43,858 nucleotides of DNA from Pirellula staleyi DSM 6068 (GCA_945875845.1 CAMCMB010000058.1:1-43858), one strand, 5' to 3'; numbered from the stretch's first letter, positions 25,515-34,294 are shown. The notes: generated from the sequence alone by a model not told the origin. Translations and numbers: made by a program.

Positions 25515-26273
25515 ATGACGAAGACGGTTTGGATTGTTACCACCGCGGTAATTGTGGCTTGTTTTTCGGGGGCGGCAGCGAATGCCGGTATCATTTACAA
25601 TGCAAACAATGAGTTCAAAAACTACGTGTTAAGTAGCCCTAGCGAAGAGGCTACCTTCGGAAATTTTAGCGTTGGAACCAGCGGTAACAATGGTTCGGGT
25701 GACCCTGTCTTTGGTAACTTCACCCCCTTTGGTACAGGCAACAAAAACACGTCGATACTCGGTTCTCCCTCATTGAAAGGATGGAATTTCAGCTCCCTTT
25801 ACTCGATTCCGTTTGTCGGCATTAACTCGTCGAACTCTATCGTGACAAATGTGAGTACATTAGGTCCGATAGCTCCTGGTGAGATCATCATGCACGGAGA
25901 CGAAAATCTCAACGCTGTTCTTCGATTCACAGCAACTGTAGCAGGAGATTACGCCATTAGAGGCAATTGGCATTCCTTGGATGTCAATCCTACGTACAAC
26001 TATGTGCTGCACAACTCAAATGTTCTTTTTAGTTCATTTCAAGATAATTCTACTTTCAATTTAACAACGACACTCCTAGTCGGAGATCATATTGATTTTG
26101 TGAATAACAAGTTCGGCGATGTCGGTGCTGACTCGACAGGTTTGTTTGCAGAGCTTGAATTTAACCCCGTGGCCGCCGTTCCTGAGCCGACCACGATGAC
26201 TTTGCTCGGTTTGGGCGGGGTTTGCGTCGTGGGATTTGCAAGGCGAAGACGCAAGGCAAGCGTCGCCGCCTAA
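25515..26273 (+). CDS. PEP-CTERM sorting-domain protein (paralogue 2)
   Basis: A 252-residue exported protein. The signal peptide runs to about residue 24 (GAAANAG). The mature body starts YNANNEFKNY and shares FGNFS, SLYSIPFV-type blocks, PGEIIMHG, NAVLRFTATVAGDYAI and FNLTTTLLVG with paralogue 1. The PEP-CTERM tail has VPEPTTMTLLGLGG, a hydrophobic helix and RRRRK. It is predicted to be sorted by an exosortase and displayed at the cell surface or in the matrix. A strong promoter lies at 25442-25469 and a GGGCGG ribosome-binding element precedes the ATG. It is followed by a terminator hairpin, so it appears to be its own transcription unit. It is divergent from the PSCyt1 gene and so tied to that module by position only. 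Confidence 0.93.
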   Translation: MTKTVWIVTTAVIVACFSGAAANAGIIYNANNEFKNYVLSSPSEEATFGNFSVGTSGNNGSGDPVFGNFTPFGTGNKNTSILGSPSLKGWNFSSLYSIPFVGINSSNSIVTNVSTLGPIAPGEIIMHGDENLNAVLRFTATVAGDYAIRGNWHSLDVNPTYNYVLHNSNVLFSSFQDNSTFNLTTTLLVGDHIDFVNNKFGDVGADSTGLFAELEFNPVAAVPEPTTMTLLGLGGVCVVGFARRRRKASVAA

Positions 26274-26314
26274 ATCGAAATTCTCGGATCGCTGTTTCCG
26301 ATACGTTGCAAAGG

Positions 26315-26349
26315 TGAGCCGCTCTTTCTAGGGCGGCTCATTTCATTTT
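26315..26349 (+). terminator. Intrinsic terminator after the second PEP-CTERM gene
   Basis: TGAGCCGC (26315-26322) and GCGGCTCA (26333-26340) form a perfect 8-bp stem with a 10-nt loop. It is followed by TTTCATTTT. It lies 42 bp past the stop codon, a typical position. Confidence 0.75.
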
Positions 26350-26368
26350 GCTTCCACCGTGGATGGCC

Positions 26369-26479
26369 GTGAGCTTACCGATTCCGGATTCGGGTTTAGG
26401 GTAAGCTTTCAGCTCACCGGACGGCTCGCGCCGTACCGCTAGTAAAAAATGATAGCGGCAGGGCGCAAGCCCTCCGGTG
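26369..26479. repeat. Palindromic dispersed repeat, 5' copy flanking the PPTase-NRPS region
   Basis: The main palindrome (26415-26479) has arms CACCGGACGGCTCGCGCCGT... and ...GGGCGCAAGCCCTCCGGTG around an A-rich loop. The same element recurs in the same orientation at 34231-34294, with only a few base differences. A second, broken inverted pair (GTGAGCTTACC with GGTAAGCTTTCAGCTCAC) precedes it at 26369-26417. CACCGGAGGGCTTGCGCC-type palindromes are dispersed repeats in related genomes. Confidence 0.8.
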
Positions 26480-26545
26480 TTGACCCCAGCCTTTTTTCAC
26501 GGCCTAGCCCCGGATCGTGTTTCTTCAGCGAATAGCGGGAAGACG

Positions 26546-27196
26546 ATGATTTCCAAAATATTACCCCGTGAGATTTCGTCCTATGAAGTGCACGGCGAAT
26601 TTGAATCGAAACCGATTTGGCCTGAAGAGAGTGTATTTATCAAAGGTGCTGTAGAAAAACGAGCCAAAGAATTTGCGACGGGCCGCTTCTGCGCCAGGAT
26701 CGCTTTGTCGAGATTGGGCTTGCCCCCAGGGCCAATTCTAGTTGGCCCAAACCGTGAACCACAATGGCCGGTAGGAATCGCTGGAAGCATTACCCACTGC
26801 AAAAACTACTGCAGTGCTGCGGTGGCAAGAATCGGTGGGATCGTCAGTATCGGCATCGACGCAGAAATCGATGAACCCATTCCGCTGGATGTCCTGAGCT
26901 TGATCTCCAATCCTTCGGAGATTGCGGCCATCAATGAGCTTTCTGCTGGGACACATTGGGACAAGCTACTCTTTAGCGCGAAAGAGTCGGTATTCAAAGC
27001 GTTGTTCCCACTGACCGCGCAGTGGCTAGATTTCAAGGACGCCTGTATTGAATTTGCCCCCAACGATCGATCTTTCATAGCAAACCTCTCGATCGAGGCG
27101 GTGAAGAATTGCAGTTTGAAAACGCCCTACATCCGTGGCAGATACGCAATGGATTGCGGTCTAATCGTCACGTCCGTTGTCGTATTTTCTAGTTAG
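26546..27196 (+). CDS. 4'-phosphopantetheinyl transferase, EntD/Sfp type
   Basis: A 216-residue cytoplasmic enzyme that transfers phosphopantetheine from CoA to a carrier-protein serine. The N-terminal region has KEFATGRFCARIALSRLG and VGPNREPQWPVGIAGSITHC. The catalytic signature is GIDAEIDE (metal-binding acidic residues), followed by LLFSAKESVFKALFP, the (W/F)SxKES..K motif. The EntD-like pattern suits NRPS activation, and the neighbouring NRPS has two serine-bearing carrier domains. I start at the ATG at 26546, preceded by GGGAAG. An upstream frame from 26477 runs through intergenic DNA. Its last 26 residues recur, altered, after the NRPS (34140-34230). Confidence 0.9.
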   Translation: MISKILPREISSYEVHGEFESKPIWPEESVFIKGAVEKRAKEFATGRFCARIALSRLGLPPGPILVGPNREPQWPVGIAGSITHCKNYCSAAVARIGGIVSIGIDAEIDEPIPLDVLSLISNPSEIAAINELSAGTHWDKLLFSAKESVFKALFPLTAQWLDFKDACIEFAPNDRSFIANLSIEAVKNCSLKTPYIRGRYAMDCGLIVTSVVVFSS

Positions 27197-27357
27197 GGCA
27201 TGGGTGAAATTTTCCTGCTGGACTTCGTGTACGTTGTCGCCACAATTACACACCTCACGTGCTCCAAACAAATCCTCACTCGCGATAGTCTTCGAGAACT
27301 GGTGGCTGCTCCGTATCGCGATCTACCGCAATCGACAGCACTTCTATCGAAACATGA

Positions 27358-27540
27358 CCCTCTGCTTACGCGAAAGCGACCTCGTTGGCGTTTACCAACG
27401 GATGGTTCCGCACCGCGGATCTCGGCCGCAGGGATCAGGATGGTTACTATGTCAATAACGTCCGTAAGAAAGAAATGATCAATCGAGGCGGAGAAAATAT
27501 TTCACCACGCGAGATCGACGAGGTTCTGATGGAACACGCA
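27358..27540 (+). pseudogene. Remnant of an AMP-forming ligase C-terminal subdomain, joined in frame to the NRPS
   Basis: Residues translated here read TNGWFRTADLGRRDQDGYY, then RKKEMINRGGENISPREIDE. This is the A7-A8/hinge region of a stand-alone acyl-CoA synthetase (CaiC/FadD-like), where GWFRTGDLG and GRIKEMINRGGEKISPREIDEVL are usual. The conserved Gly of TGD is Ala here, and the GR before KKE is VR, so it is unlikely to be functional. The rest of the ligase, including the nucleotide-binding core, is absent. A stop at 27355-27357 closes the frame upstream. 27197-27357 contains no supported gene. Confidence 0.7.
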
Positions 27541-30500
27541 ACGAATGATTCGCATGGTTCGCGCCAAATCGGGTATGAGCGGACGGCTGCTGTCGCTGAT
27601 ATGTTATGGAGCAGATTTGAGCAGGTCGTGAACATGCATGCTGACAGACCCGCCGTGGTGATGGGCGATGAGTCCCTGTCGTACGCAGAGTTGCTCGAGC
27701 GGGCCGAGGCCCTTGCATGTCGCATAGGCGAACCTAAATCAGGCGATAATCAAGTCGTCGCTGTACTGACTCAGAGAGGTTTCCCCTCAGTTGTCGGATT
27801 GCTCGCTGTGCTGCGCGCTGGGGGTAGTTTCGTGTATCTCGATCCCGCTCATCCTCAGGCTCGCATAGACGCAATCCTCCGTGAGTGCGGTGCTGAATGC
27901 GTTGTCACAGATCGCACCAAACCGAATCTTTCTTCAGCGTTTAGAGGTCGAGTGTTGATTTGCGAGGATTCCGATGCGGTGGGCACAAACCGGATCCGCC
28001 TGCCGAGCGACTCGCCCGATGAAGTAGCCTGCATCATCTACACTTCGGGATCGACTGGCGAACCCAAAGGTGTCGTTCATACACACCGAACACTTGGATC
28101 GGAAGTGAGTCGATTCATCCATAGGCATAGTCTCAATACTGCGGATCGAATTTCACAAGTCCTCTCTCCTGGAGTGCTTGGAGGATTGCGCGAAATTCTT
28201 TCAGCACTTCTGTCCGGGGCGACTCTATACCCATTTGATTTGCGGACTGAGGGTATCGGGCGATTTGGCAGTTGGTTGCGCAATGAGCAAATTACTGTCT
28301 GTCGATTGGTCAGTTCGTTTTTTCGGGAACTTATGAGCGTCCTTCCTGACACGAATAATTTCCCTGACGCCCGCGTCCTGCTTCTGGGTGGAGAGGCAGT
28401 TTCTCAGTCGGAAGTCAGTCAGTTTCGTCAGCAGTTTCCCGCAAGTTGTAAACTGGAAATCGCTTATGGATTAAGCGAAACAGGAATCTGCTGCTGTTGG
28501 TTCGCTAATGTCGACTTTGACCGCGTCCTGGAAACAGTTCCCGTTGGCTTCCCGGCTGACGATTACAAGTTACGGATCGTCAACGAGTCCGGAAAGGAGG
28601 TGCCGCAATTTCAAATTGGACAGATTGTCGTATCAAGCCGTTACCTGTCACCCGGATACTGGCGGCAGCCACAACTAACCGCTCAGGTCTACAGAGGTAT
28701 TGCTACGGATCCCCATGGCCGTTGGCTCTGGACAGGTGATCTGGGCCGTCAACATCCAGACGGCCTCATTGAGCATCTCGGGCGATGCGATTCACAGGTC
28801 CAGGTCCGTGGATATCGGGTCGAGATCGCCGAAGCCGAAAAAGTGATCCTCAACGCCCCGATTGTTATCAACGCGGCGGTAGTGCCCGTCAAGAACAAGG
28901 ATCAGATCAAGCTGGTCGCCTTTATCCATGCCGAATCGGAGCGTTGGCCAATTGCTCAGCTCCGGCAATGGTGTGCATCGCATCTCCCCGAGTATGCGAT
29001 TCCGAATGTGTTTCGCTATGTTGAATGCTTGCCACACACCATTCAAGGAAAGATCGATCGGCAGGCTCTGGTAGCGTGGTGCATGGATGACGGGTTCTGG
29101 AAGGACGCTCATTCCTCGCTTTCGGCGGCGTACAGGAGTCCGCAGACAACCGTCGAGGAGCAGCTAGCAGATATATGGAAAAATCGCCTTGGACTGAGCC
29201 ATATTGGGGTCGAAGATGACTTCTTCGAGCTCGGAGGAGATTCACTGGTTGCCATGGGAATCGCTGTTCGTGCATCCCAGGCGTTTGGGGTCGAAATACA
29301 GGTCGGCGCTATGTTCGTGCATCGGACCGTCAAATCATTGGCAATGCACATTGCATCGATCCGGGCTGATTTATCCTCAACAAAGGTTTTCGGTCGCGTG
29401 TCACCCGCTCGGAAACAGCAACTGCTGCGGTCGTCGTCGAAAGCCGAAAACACGACAAGCCTGCCTTTGCTCTCGTTCGCCCAGCAACGACTGTGGTTCC
29501 TGGAGCAGATGGAGGGGGAACTGACAGCGTACAACATGCCATACGCTTGGCGTTTGAATGGCTCGTTGAACATCGAAGCGTTGCGGCGGGCACTGGAAGA
29601 GATTGTGCGGCGGCATGAACCGCTGCGCACGACATTTGCAATAGTCCGTGAAGAACCGGTGCAGATCATTCGGCCAAGCGAACGATTTGATCTGCCGGTT
29701 GAGGATCTCAGTGGCCTTGAGTCACAACAGCAGAACGATCAAGTCGTTCGGCGATGCGGAGAAGAAACCAGTCGACCGTTTGATCTGACCGTCGACCGGA
29801 TGCTGCGCGCTTCGCTGCTGCAACTGTCTGACGACGAGCACTTGCTGCTGGTGACCCTGCACCACATTGCCAGCGACGGCTGGTCGCAGCGAGTGCTGTG
29901 GCGTGAACTGGCTGGTCTGTACGACGCGTATAGCCGCGGTGCGGAATCGAATCTGCGGGAACTGCCTGTGCAGTATGCTGACTATGCGATCTGGCAACGC
30001 AGTGAACTCGAAGGCCAGCGACTCGAACAACTGCTGCAGTACTGGCGCGGACAGTTGGTTGGTGTGAGTACCCTGGAGTTGCCGACCGATCGTCCTCGCC
30101 CAATGGTGCCGACCCGTTGCGGCGCTCAGCACAATTTCGAAATGCCTGAGGCATTGGTCTCGCAGTTAAAGGGGCTGAGCCAAGCAGCCGGCGTGACACT
30201 CCATATGACACTGCTGGCGGCCTTTCAGACTCTGCTGTCTCGCTACAGCGGGCAGGACGACATCGCCGTCGGAGTGCCGGTTGCCGGACGCAGCCACGCC
30301 GAATTGGAGGATCTGATCGGGTTCTTCGTCAACACGCTTGTGCTGCGCACAGACTTGTCCGACGATCCCACGTTTCGAGAACTGCTTGGACGTGTTCGCG
30401 AGGTGTCGCTGGCGGCCTATGAGCATCAGGATCTACCCTTCGAAAAGCTGGTGGAGGAATTACGGCCGGAGCGTCAGCTCAATCGCAGCCCGCTGTTTCA

Positions 30501-33500
30501 GGTACTGTTCCAGCTGCTGAGCTTTGCGGACGAGGAACTGGCGTTACAGAATCTAGACGTTTCGCGTCTGCCGACTAGCAGCCAGCGAGCAAGGTTTGAT
30601 CTGCAGATGCACGTGTGGCAGCAGGACAAAACCCTCCGCGGCCGCGTGGTCTACAGCACAGACCTGTTTGATCACTCCACCATCGAGCGTATGGTGGGCC
30701 ACTTCATCACGCTGTTGCAAGGCATTGCAGCGGATGCAGACCGGCCAATCATCGCACTGCCGTTGCTGACTGAGCCGGAGCGTCATCAGCTGCTGGTGGA
30801 GTGGAACGATGCCGCCGTGGACCATCCCCGCGACAAGTGCGTCCATGAGCTGTTCGAGGAACAGGTGGAGCGGACGCCTGAAGCCATCGCCACGATCTTT
30901 GAAGAACAAGAACTCACGTATCGCGAGGTCAACACCAGGGCCAACTGCCTGGCGCAGATTCTGATCGGGCTGGGAACCGGACCGGGGATCCTGGTTGGTC
31001 TGTGCGTCGAGCGTTCGATCGAAATGGTGGTCGGTGTGTTGGGCATTCTCAAGGCGGGCGGGGCTTATGTTCCTCTAGACCCGGAATTGCCGAGTTCGAG
31101 GCTGCGCTTCATCGTGCAGGACGCTGATCTGAGGTCGGTTGTGACGACGTCGCAACATAAGCCTTTGTTCAAGGCGGAATCCTGCGATCTCATTCTGGTG
31201 AACGAGTTGTCAAATTCGCGAGCATCGGAGACGGCAAATCCCGTTTCCAGGGCCTCCCTCTCCGATCCGAACTATCTACTCTACACCTCAGGTTCCACCG
31301 GCCATCCGAAAGGAGTCATCGTTGAGCACGGCCAACTCCTCAACTATGTGCAAGCCGTCGTTGCAAAATTCGGGATGAGCGGCGGCGGAGCATACGCAAT
31401 GGTCCAGCCGTTGACTGTGGATTCATCGCAAACCATGATTTTCCCGGCGCTGGGCTGGGGAGGCGTGCTTCATCTGATTTCCCGCGAGTCCGCACTGGAC
31501 GCGTCAGCCTTGGCCAACTATTTTGACCGCCACTCCATTGACTATCTCAAAATCGCTCCATCGCATTTGTCAGCACTGCTCACAGTGGGCCAACCTCGGC
31601 GACTACTGCCGACGCGTGCGTTGATTGTGGGTGGAGAAGCGATGCATTGGACTCTGGTGTCGCGACTGGCGGATCTCCAGCCGAGCTGTCGCGTGTGGAA
31701 CCACTATGGTCCGACGGAGACCACGGTAGGGGTCTTTACTTATCCCATCAACTTGGTCGATGACAAGCATCGCGGCAGCAGCGCGACAGTCCCCATCGGT
31801 CGCCCCCTGGCCAACGTCACCTGCTACGTGCTTGACAATCACGGCAGCGCCGTACCGATCGGAGTCGCCGGCGAACTGTACATCGGCGGTGAAGGGGTAA
31901 CACGCGGTTACCTGAAACGACCAGAATTGACCGCACAACAGTTTATTCCCGACCGTTTCGCGAACTCGGATCAGGCGAGGTTGTATCGCAGCGGCGACTT
32001 TGTGCGCTGGCTGCCGGGAGGTGAAATTGAGTTTTTGGGGCGGCAGGATGGCCAGGTGAAGATTCGCGGCATCCGTATCGAGACCGGCGAGATCGAGGCG
32101 GCGCTGCACGAGCATGCTGAGGTGCGGGAGTCCGTCGTGATTCTGCGAACCGGGACAACAGGCAACCCATTTCTCGCTGCGTATGTTGTTCCACGCACAG
32201 GCTGTTCGCCATCGATACAGAGTCTGCGGGAGTTGCTGTCCAGACGACTGCCAGAAGTTATGCAGCCGACGGCTTACCTGTTCCTGGAGTCGCTACCACG
32301 CACCCCTCACGGCAAGGTGAATCGACAGGCTTTACCGGCACCCGACGAATCACGTCCGGAACTGGAAACGGACTACGTCGCACCGCGGAATCCGATTGAA
32401 GTACAACTCAACGCTATCTGGTGTGATGTTCTCGGCCTTGCACAGATTGGCATTCACGACAATTTCTTTGCCCTTGGCGGGCATTCGCTGCTGGCGACGC
32501 GCGTCATTGCACGGATCTCGTCCGCATTGCGGGTCGATCTGCCGATGCGGAAACTGTTTGAATCTCCCACAATTACGGAATTTGCCAGTGAGATTGAGAC
32601 GCTCCGCAGCGGCGGACTGATTGCCAACAGCACGGCTTTGATGCGTATTGACCGGGGCCAGATTGATCGTCTGCCGTTGTCGTTTGCGCAGCAGCGGCTA
32701 TGGTTCCTGGAGCAAATGGAGGGCGAACTGACGGCGTACAACATGCCGTATGGCTGGAAGCTGCGAGGGTCTCTGGATGTGGAGGCGTTGCGGCGGGCCC
32801 TGGAAGAGATTGTGCAGCGGCACGAGCCGCTGCGCACGACGTTTGCCATTCTCGACGATGCCCCGGTGCAGTTGATTCAGCCGAGCGGGCGATTCGAGTT
32901 GTTGGTCGAAGATCTCAGTTCCTTCGCATCAGAAGTACAGGCCGCAGAGATCCAGCGATGCTGTGGCCTGGAGGCGGAGAAGCCATTTAACCTGAGCACC
33001 GACCTGATGCTGCGAGCGTCCCTGCTGCATCTGGCTGACGACGAGCATCTGCTGCTGGTGACGCTGCACCACATTGCCAGTGATGGCTGGTCGCAGCGCG
33101 TGCTGTGGCGTGAACTGGCTGGCCTGTACGACGCGTACAGCTGCGGTGCGGAATCGAATCTGCGGGAACTGCCTGTGCAGTATGCCGATTATGCGATCTG
33201 GCAACGCAGTGAACTCAAAGGCCAGCGACTCGAACAACTGCTGCAGTACTGGCGCGAGCAACTGGCTGGTGCGAGCGTGCTGGAGTTGCCGACGGACCAC
33301 CCGCGTCCCGCTCGGCCGACCTATCGCGGCGCTAAACATCGTTTCGAACTGCCGGAGGCTTTGGTCTCGCAATTGAAGCTTTTTAGCCAGACGGCTGGTG
33401 TGACGCTGCATATGACACTGCTGGCAGCCTTCCAGACACTGCTGTCTCGCTACAGGATCCTGCAATTGAATACGGAACCGCATCTACAGTGGGGCATCGA

Positions 33501-34140
33501 GCAATTTGCGGACGCATTCGCCCTGGAAGTGGAGCGAGCGGCAGCGTCGGGCCCAATCATTATCGTAGGGTATTCCTACGGTGGATTGAATGCGTTTGCG
33601 CTAGCAGTACGCTTGCGACGGAGAGTTGGGCAAAGCGTCGAGTTGGTCATGATTGAGCCTTCCGTGCCGTCTTGGAAACATAACCTTGCCCACACGCCTA
33701 CAGAGTCACGCACGGATCGGATCGGCCGACATTTGGGAAACCTGCGGGCTGGCGGTGCTAAGGGATGGTCGACGTACATGATGGAAAAGGTGTCATGGGT
33801 TGTATGGCGGCAAAAGGAGCGTTGGAAGCGTTGGCTCATCCTCTGGAAAGTCAAACTCAATTTGCCGCTCAAACCAGTTCAAAGACAGAAATATAACGAG
33901 GCGACGTATCGCCGAAATATTGTCAATTATTCGATTGAAAATGTGCCCGGGGACGCACACTTGCTCGGCTCTGCTGAATATGTTCGCAGGTATAAGGATT
34001 GTTGGCGCAGGGCGGTAGAAGGCGAGTGCCGAATGAGAGAGTTGACGAACATCTCCCATCACTTAGACATCCTCGATCCCGCAAAGTCGGATGAGTGGAT
34101 TGGTTTCCTAGCTGAGCTCGCCGGCAGTGCGAAGCAATGA
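27529..34140 (+). CDS. Two-module non-ribosomal peptide synthetase with a chimeric C-terminus
   Basis: About 2203 residues from the ATG at 27529, which has GAGG five bases upstream. The frame is open in phase back to 27358 through a ligase remnant, and a TTG at 27385 is a longer alternative. In 27529 numbering, domains are: A1 about 20-520 (YTSGSTGEPKG, AYGLSETG, WTGDLGR, GKIDR); PCP1 FFELGGDSL near 565; C1 about 645-1100 (HHIASDGWS); A2 about 1110-1610 (YTSGSTGHPKG, NHYGPTETT, YRSGDFVRW, GKVNR); PCP2 FFALGGHSL near 1646; the first half of C2 (HHIASDGWS), stopping after LLSRYR near 1975; then a type I thioesterase from mid-domain, with GYSYGG and SHHLDIL. C2 and TE appear fused by deletion. 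The PPTase upstream is the probable activator. The product is unknown and activity doubtful. Confidence 0.88.
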   Translation: MEHATNDSHGSRQIGYERTAAVADMLWSRFEQVVNMHADRPAVVMGDESLSYAELLERAEALACRIGEPKSGDNQVVAVLTQRGFPSVVGLLAVLRAGGSFVYLDPAHPQARIDAILRECGAECVVTDRTKPNLSSAFRGRVLICEDSDAVGTNRIRLPSDSPDEVACIIYTSGSTGEPKGVVHTHRTLGSEVSRFIHRHSLNTADRISQVLSPGVLGGLREILSALLSGATLYPFDLRTEGIGRFGSWLRNEQITVCRLVSSFFRELMSVLPDTNNFPDARVLLLGGEAVSQSEVSQFRQQFPASCKLEIAYGLSETGICCCWFANVDFDRVLETVPVGFPADDYKLRIVNESGKEVPQFQIGQIVVSSRYLSPGYWRQPQLTAQVYRGIATDPHGRWLWTGDLGRQHPDGLIEHLGRCDSQVQVRGYRVEIAEAEKVILNAPIVINAAVVPVKNKDQIKLVAFIHAESERWPIAQLRQWCASHLPEYAIPNVFRYVECLPHTIQGKIDRQALVAWCMDDGFWKDAHSSLSAAYRSPQTTVEEQLADIWKNRLGLSHIGVEDDFFELGGDSLVAMGIAVRASQAFGVEIQVGAMFVHRTVKSLAMHIASIRADLSSTKVFGRVSPARKQQLLRSSSKAENTTSLPLLSFAQQRLWFLEQMEGELTAYNMPYAWRLNGSLNIEALRRALEEIVRRHEPLRTTFAIVREEPVQIIRPSERFDLPVEDLSGLESQQQNDQVVRRCGEETSRPFDLTVDRMLRASLLQLSDDEHLLLVTLHHIASDGWSQRVLWRELAGLYDAYSRGAESNLRELPVQYADYAIWQRSELEGQRLEQLLQYWRGQLVGVSTLELPTDRPRPMVPTRCGAQHNFEMPEALVSQLKGLSQAAGVTLHMTLLAAFQTLLSRYSGQDDIAVGVPVAGRSHAELEDLIGFFVNTLVLRTDLSDDPTFRELLGRVREVSLAAYEHQDLPFEKLVEELRPERQLNRSPLFQVLFQLLSFADEELALQNLDVSRLPTSSQRARFDLQMHVWQQDKTLRGRVVYSTDLFDHSTIERMVGHFITLLQGIAADADRPIIALPLLTEPERHQLLVEWNDAAVDHPRDKCVHELFEEQVERTPEAIATIFEEQELTYREVNTRANCLAQILIGLGTGPGILVGLCVERSIEMVVGVLGILKAGGAYVPLDPELPSSRLRFIVQDADLRSVVTTSQHKPLFKAESCDLILVNELSNSRASETANPVSRASLSDPNYLLYTSGSTGHPKGVIVEHGQLLNYVQAVVAKFGMSGGGAYAMVQPLTVDSSQTMIFPALGWGGVLHLISRESALDASALANYFDRHSIDYLKIAPSHLSALLTVGQPRRLLPTRALIVGGEAMHWTLVSRLADLQPSCRVWNHYGPTETTVGVFTYPINLVDDKHRGSSATVPIGRPLANVTCYVLDNHGSAVPIGVAGELYIGGEGVTRGYLKRPELTAQQFIPDRFANSDQARLYRSGDFVRWLPGGEIEFLGRQDGQVKIRGIRIETGEIEAALHEHAEVRESVVILRTGTTGNPFLAAYVVPRTGCSPSIQSLRELLSRRLPEVMQPTAYLFLESLPRTPHGKVNRQALPAPDESRPELETDYVAPRNPIEVQLNAIWCDVLGLAQIGIHDNFFALGGHSLLATRVIARISSALRVDLPMRKLFESPTITEFASEIETLRSGGLIANSTALMRIDRGQIDRLPLSFAQQRLWFLEQMEGELTAYNMPYGWKLRGSLDVEALRRALEEIVQRHEPLRTTFAILDDAPVQLIQPSGRFELLVEDLSSFASEVQAAEIQRCCGLEAEKPFNLSTDLMLRASLLHLADDEHLLLVTLHHIASDGWSQRVLWRELAGLYDAYSCGAESNLRELPVQYADYAIWQRSELKGQRLEQLLQYWREQLAGASVLELPTDHPRPARPTYRGAKHRFELPEALVSQLKLFSQTAGVTLHMTLLAAFQTLLSRYRILQLNTEPHLQWGIEQFADAFALEVERAAASGPIIIVGYSYGGLNAFALAVRLRRRVGQSVELVMIEPSVPSWKHNLAHTPTESRTDRIGRHLGNLRAGGAKGWSTYMMEKVSWVVWRQKERWKRWLILWKVKLNLPLKPVQRQKYNEATYRRNIVNYSIENVPGDAHLLGSAEYVRRYKDCWRRAVEGECRMRELTNISHHLDILDPAKSDEWIGFLAELAGSAKQ

Positions 34141-34230
34141 GGAATTGCAGTTTGAAAACATCCGAACTCAGCGGCCGATACATCCTTGAAAGTGGTCTCA
34201 TCGTTACGTCCGTGGTTGTCCGTTTTGACT
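34140..34230 (+). pseudogene. Fragment of a second PPTase gene 3' end after the NRPS
   Basis: In the frame beginning AGG at 34140, the translation carries NCSLKTSELSGRYILESG then LIVTSVVV. The last residues of the intact PPTase (from 27108) read NCSLKTPYIRGRYAMDCG then LIVTSVVV. I count 18 of 26 identical residues and an exact 18-bp match GAATTGCAGTTTGAAAAC (34142-34159). No start codon or upstream domain remains. It abuts the NRPS stop codon and is followed directly by the palindromic repeat. Confidence 0.75.
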
Positions 34231-34294
34231 CACCGGACGGCACGCGCCGTACCGCTACTAAAAATGATAGCGGCAGGGCGCAAGCCCTCCGGTG
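34231..34294. repeat. Palindromic dispersed repeat, 3' copy flanking the NRPS
   Basis: Arms CACCGGACGGCACGCGCC and GGGCGCAAGCCCTCCGGTG, around an A-rich loop, match the element at 26415-26479 in sequence and orientation. The two are about 7.8 kb apart. The following bases (ATTGCCCAAAGCCTTTTT against TTGACCCCAGCCTTTTTT) are also similar, so the homology extends past the palindrome. Confidence 0.8.

Noticed and set aside
27200-27478. A 92-codon frame between PPTase and NRPS
   Set aside because: It is out of phase with the ligase remnant, has no recognisable domain and no good start site.
28077-33483. Many long minus-strand frames inside the NRPS gene
   Set aside because: They are shadows of a long GC-rich coding sequence and match no family.
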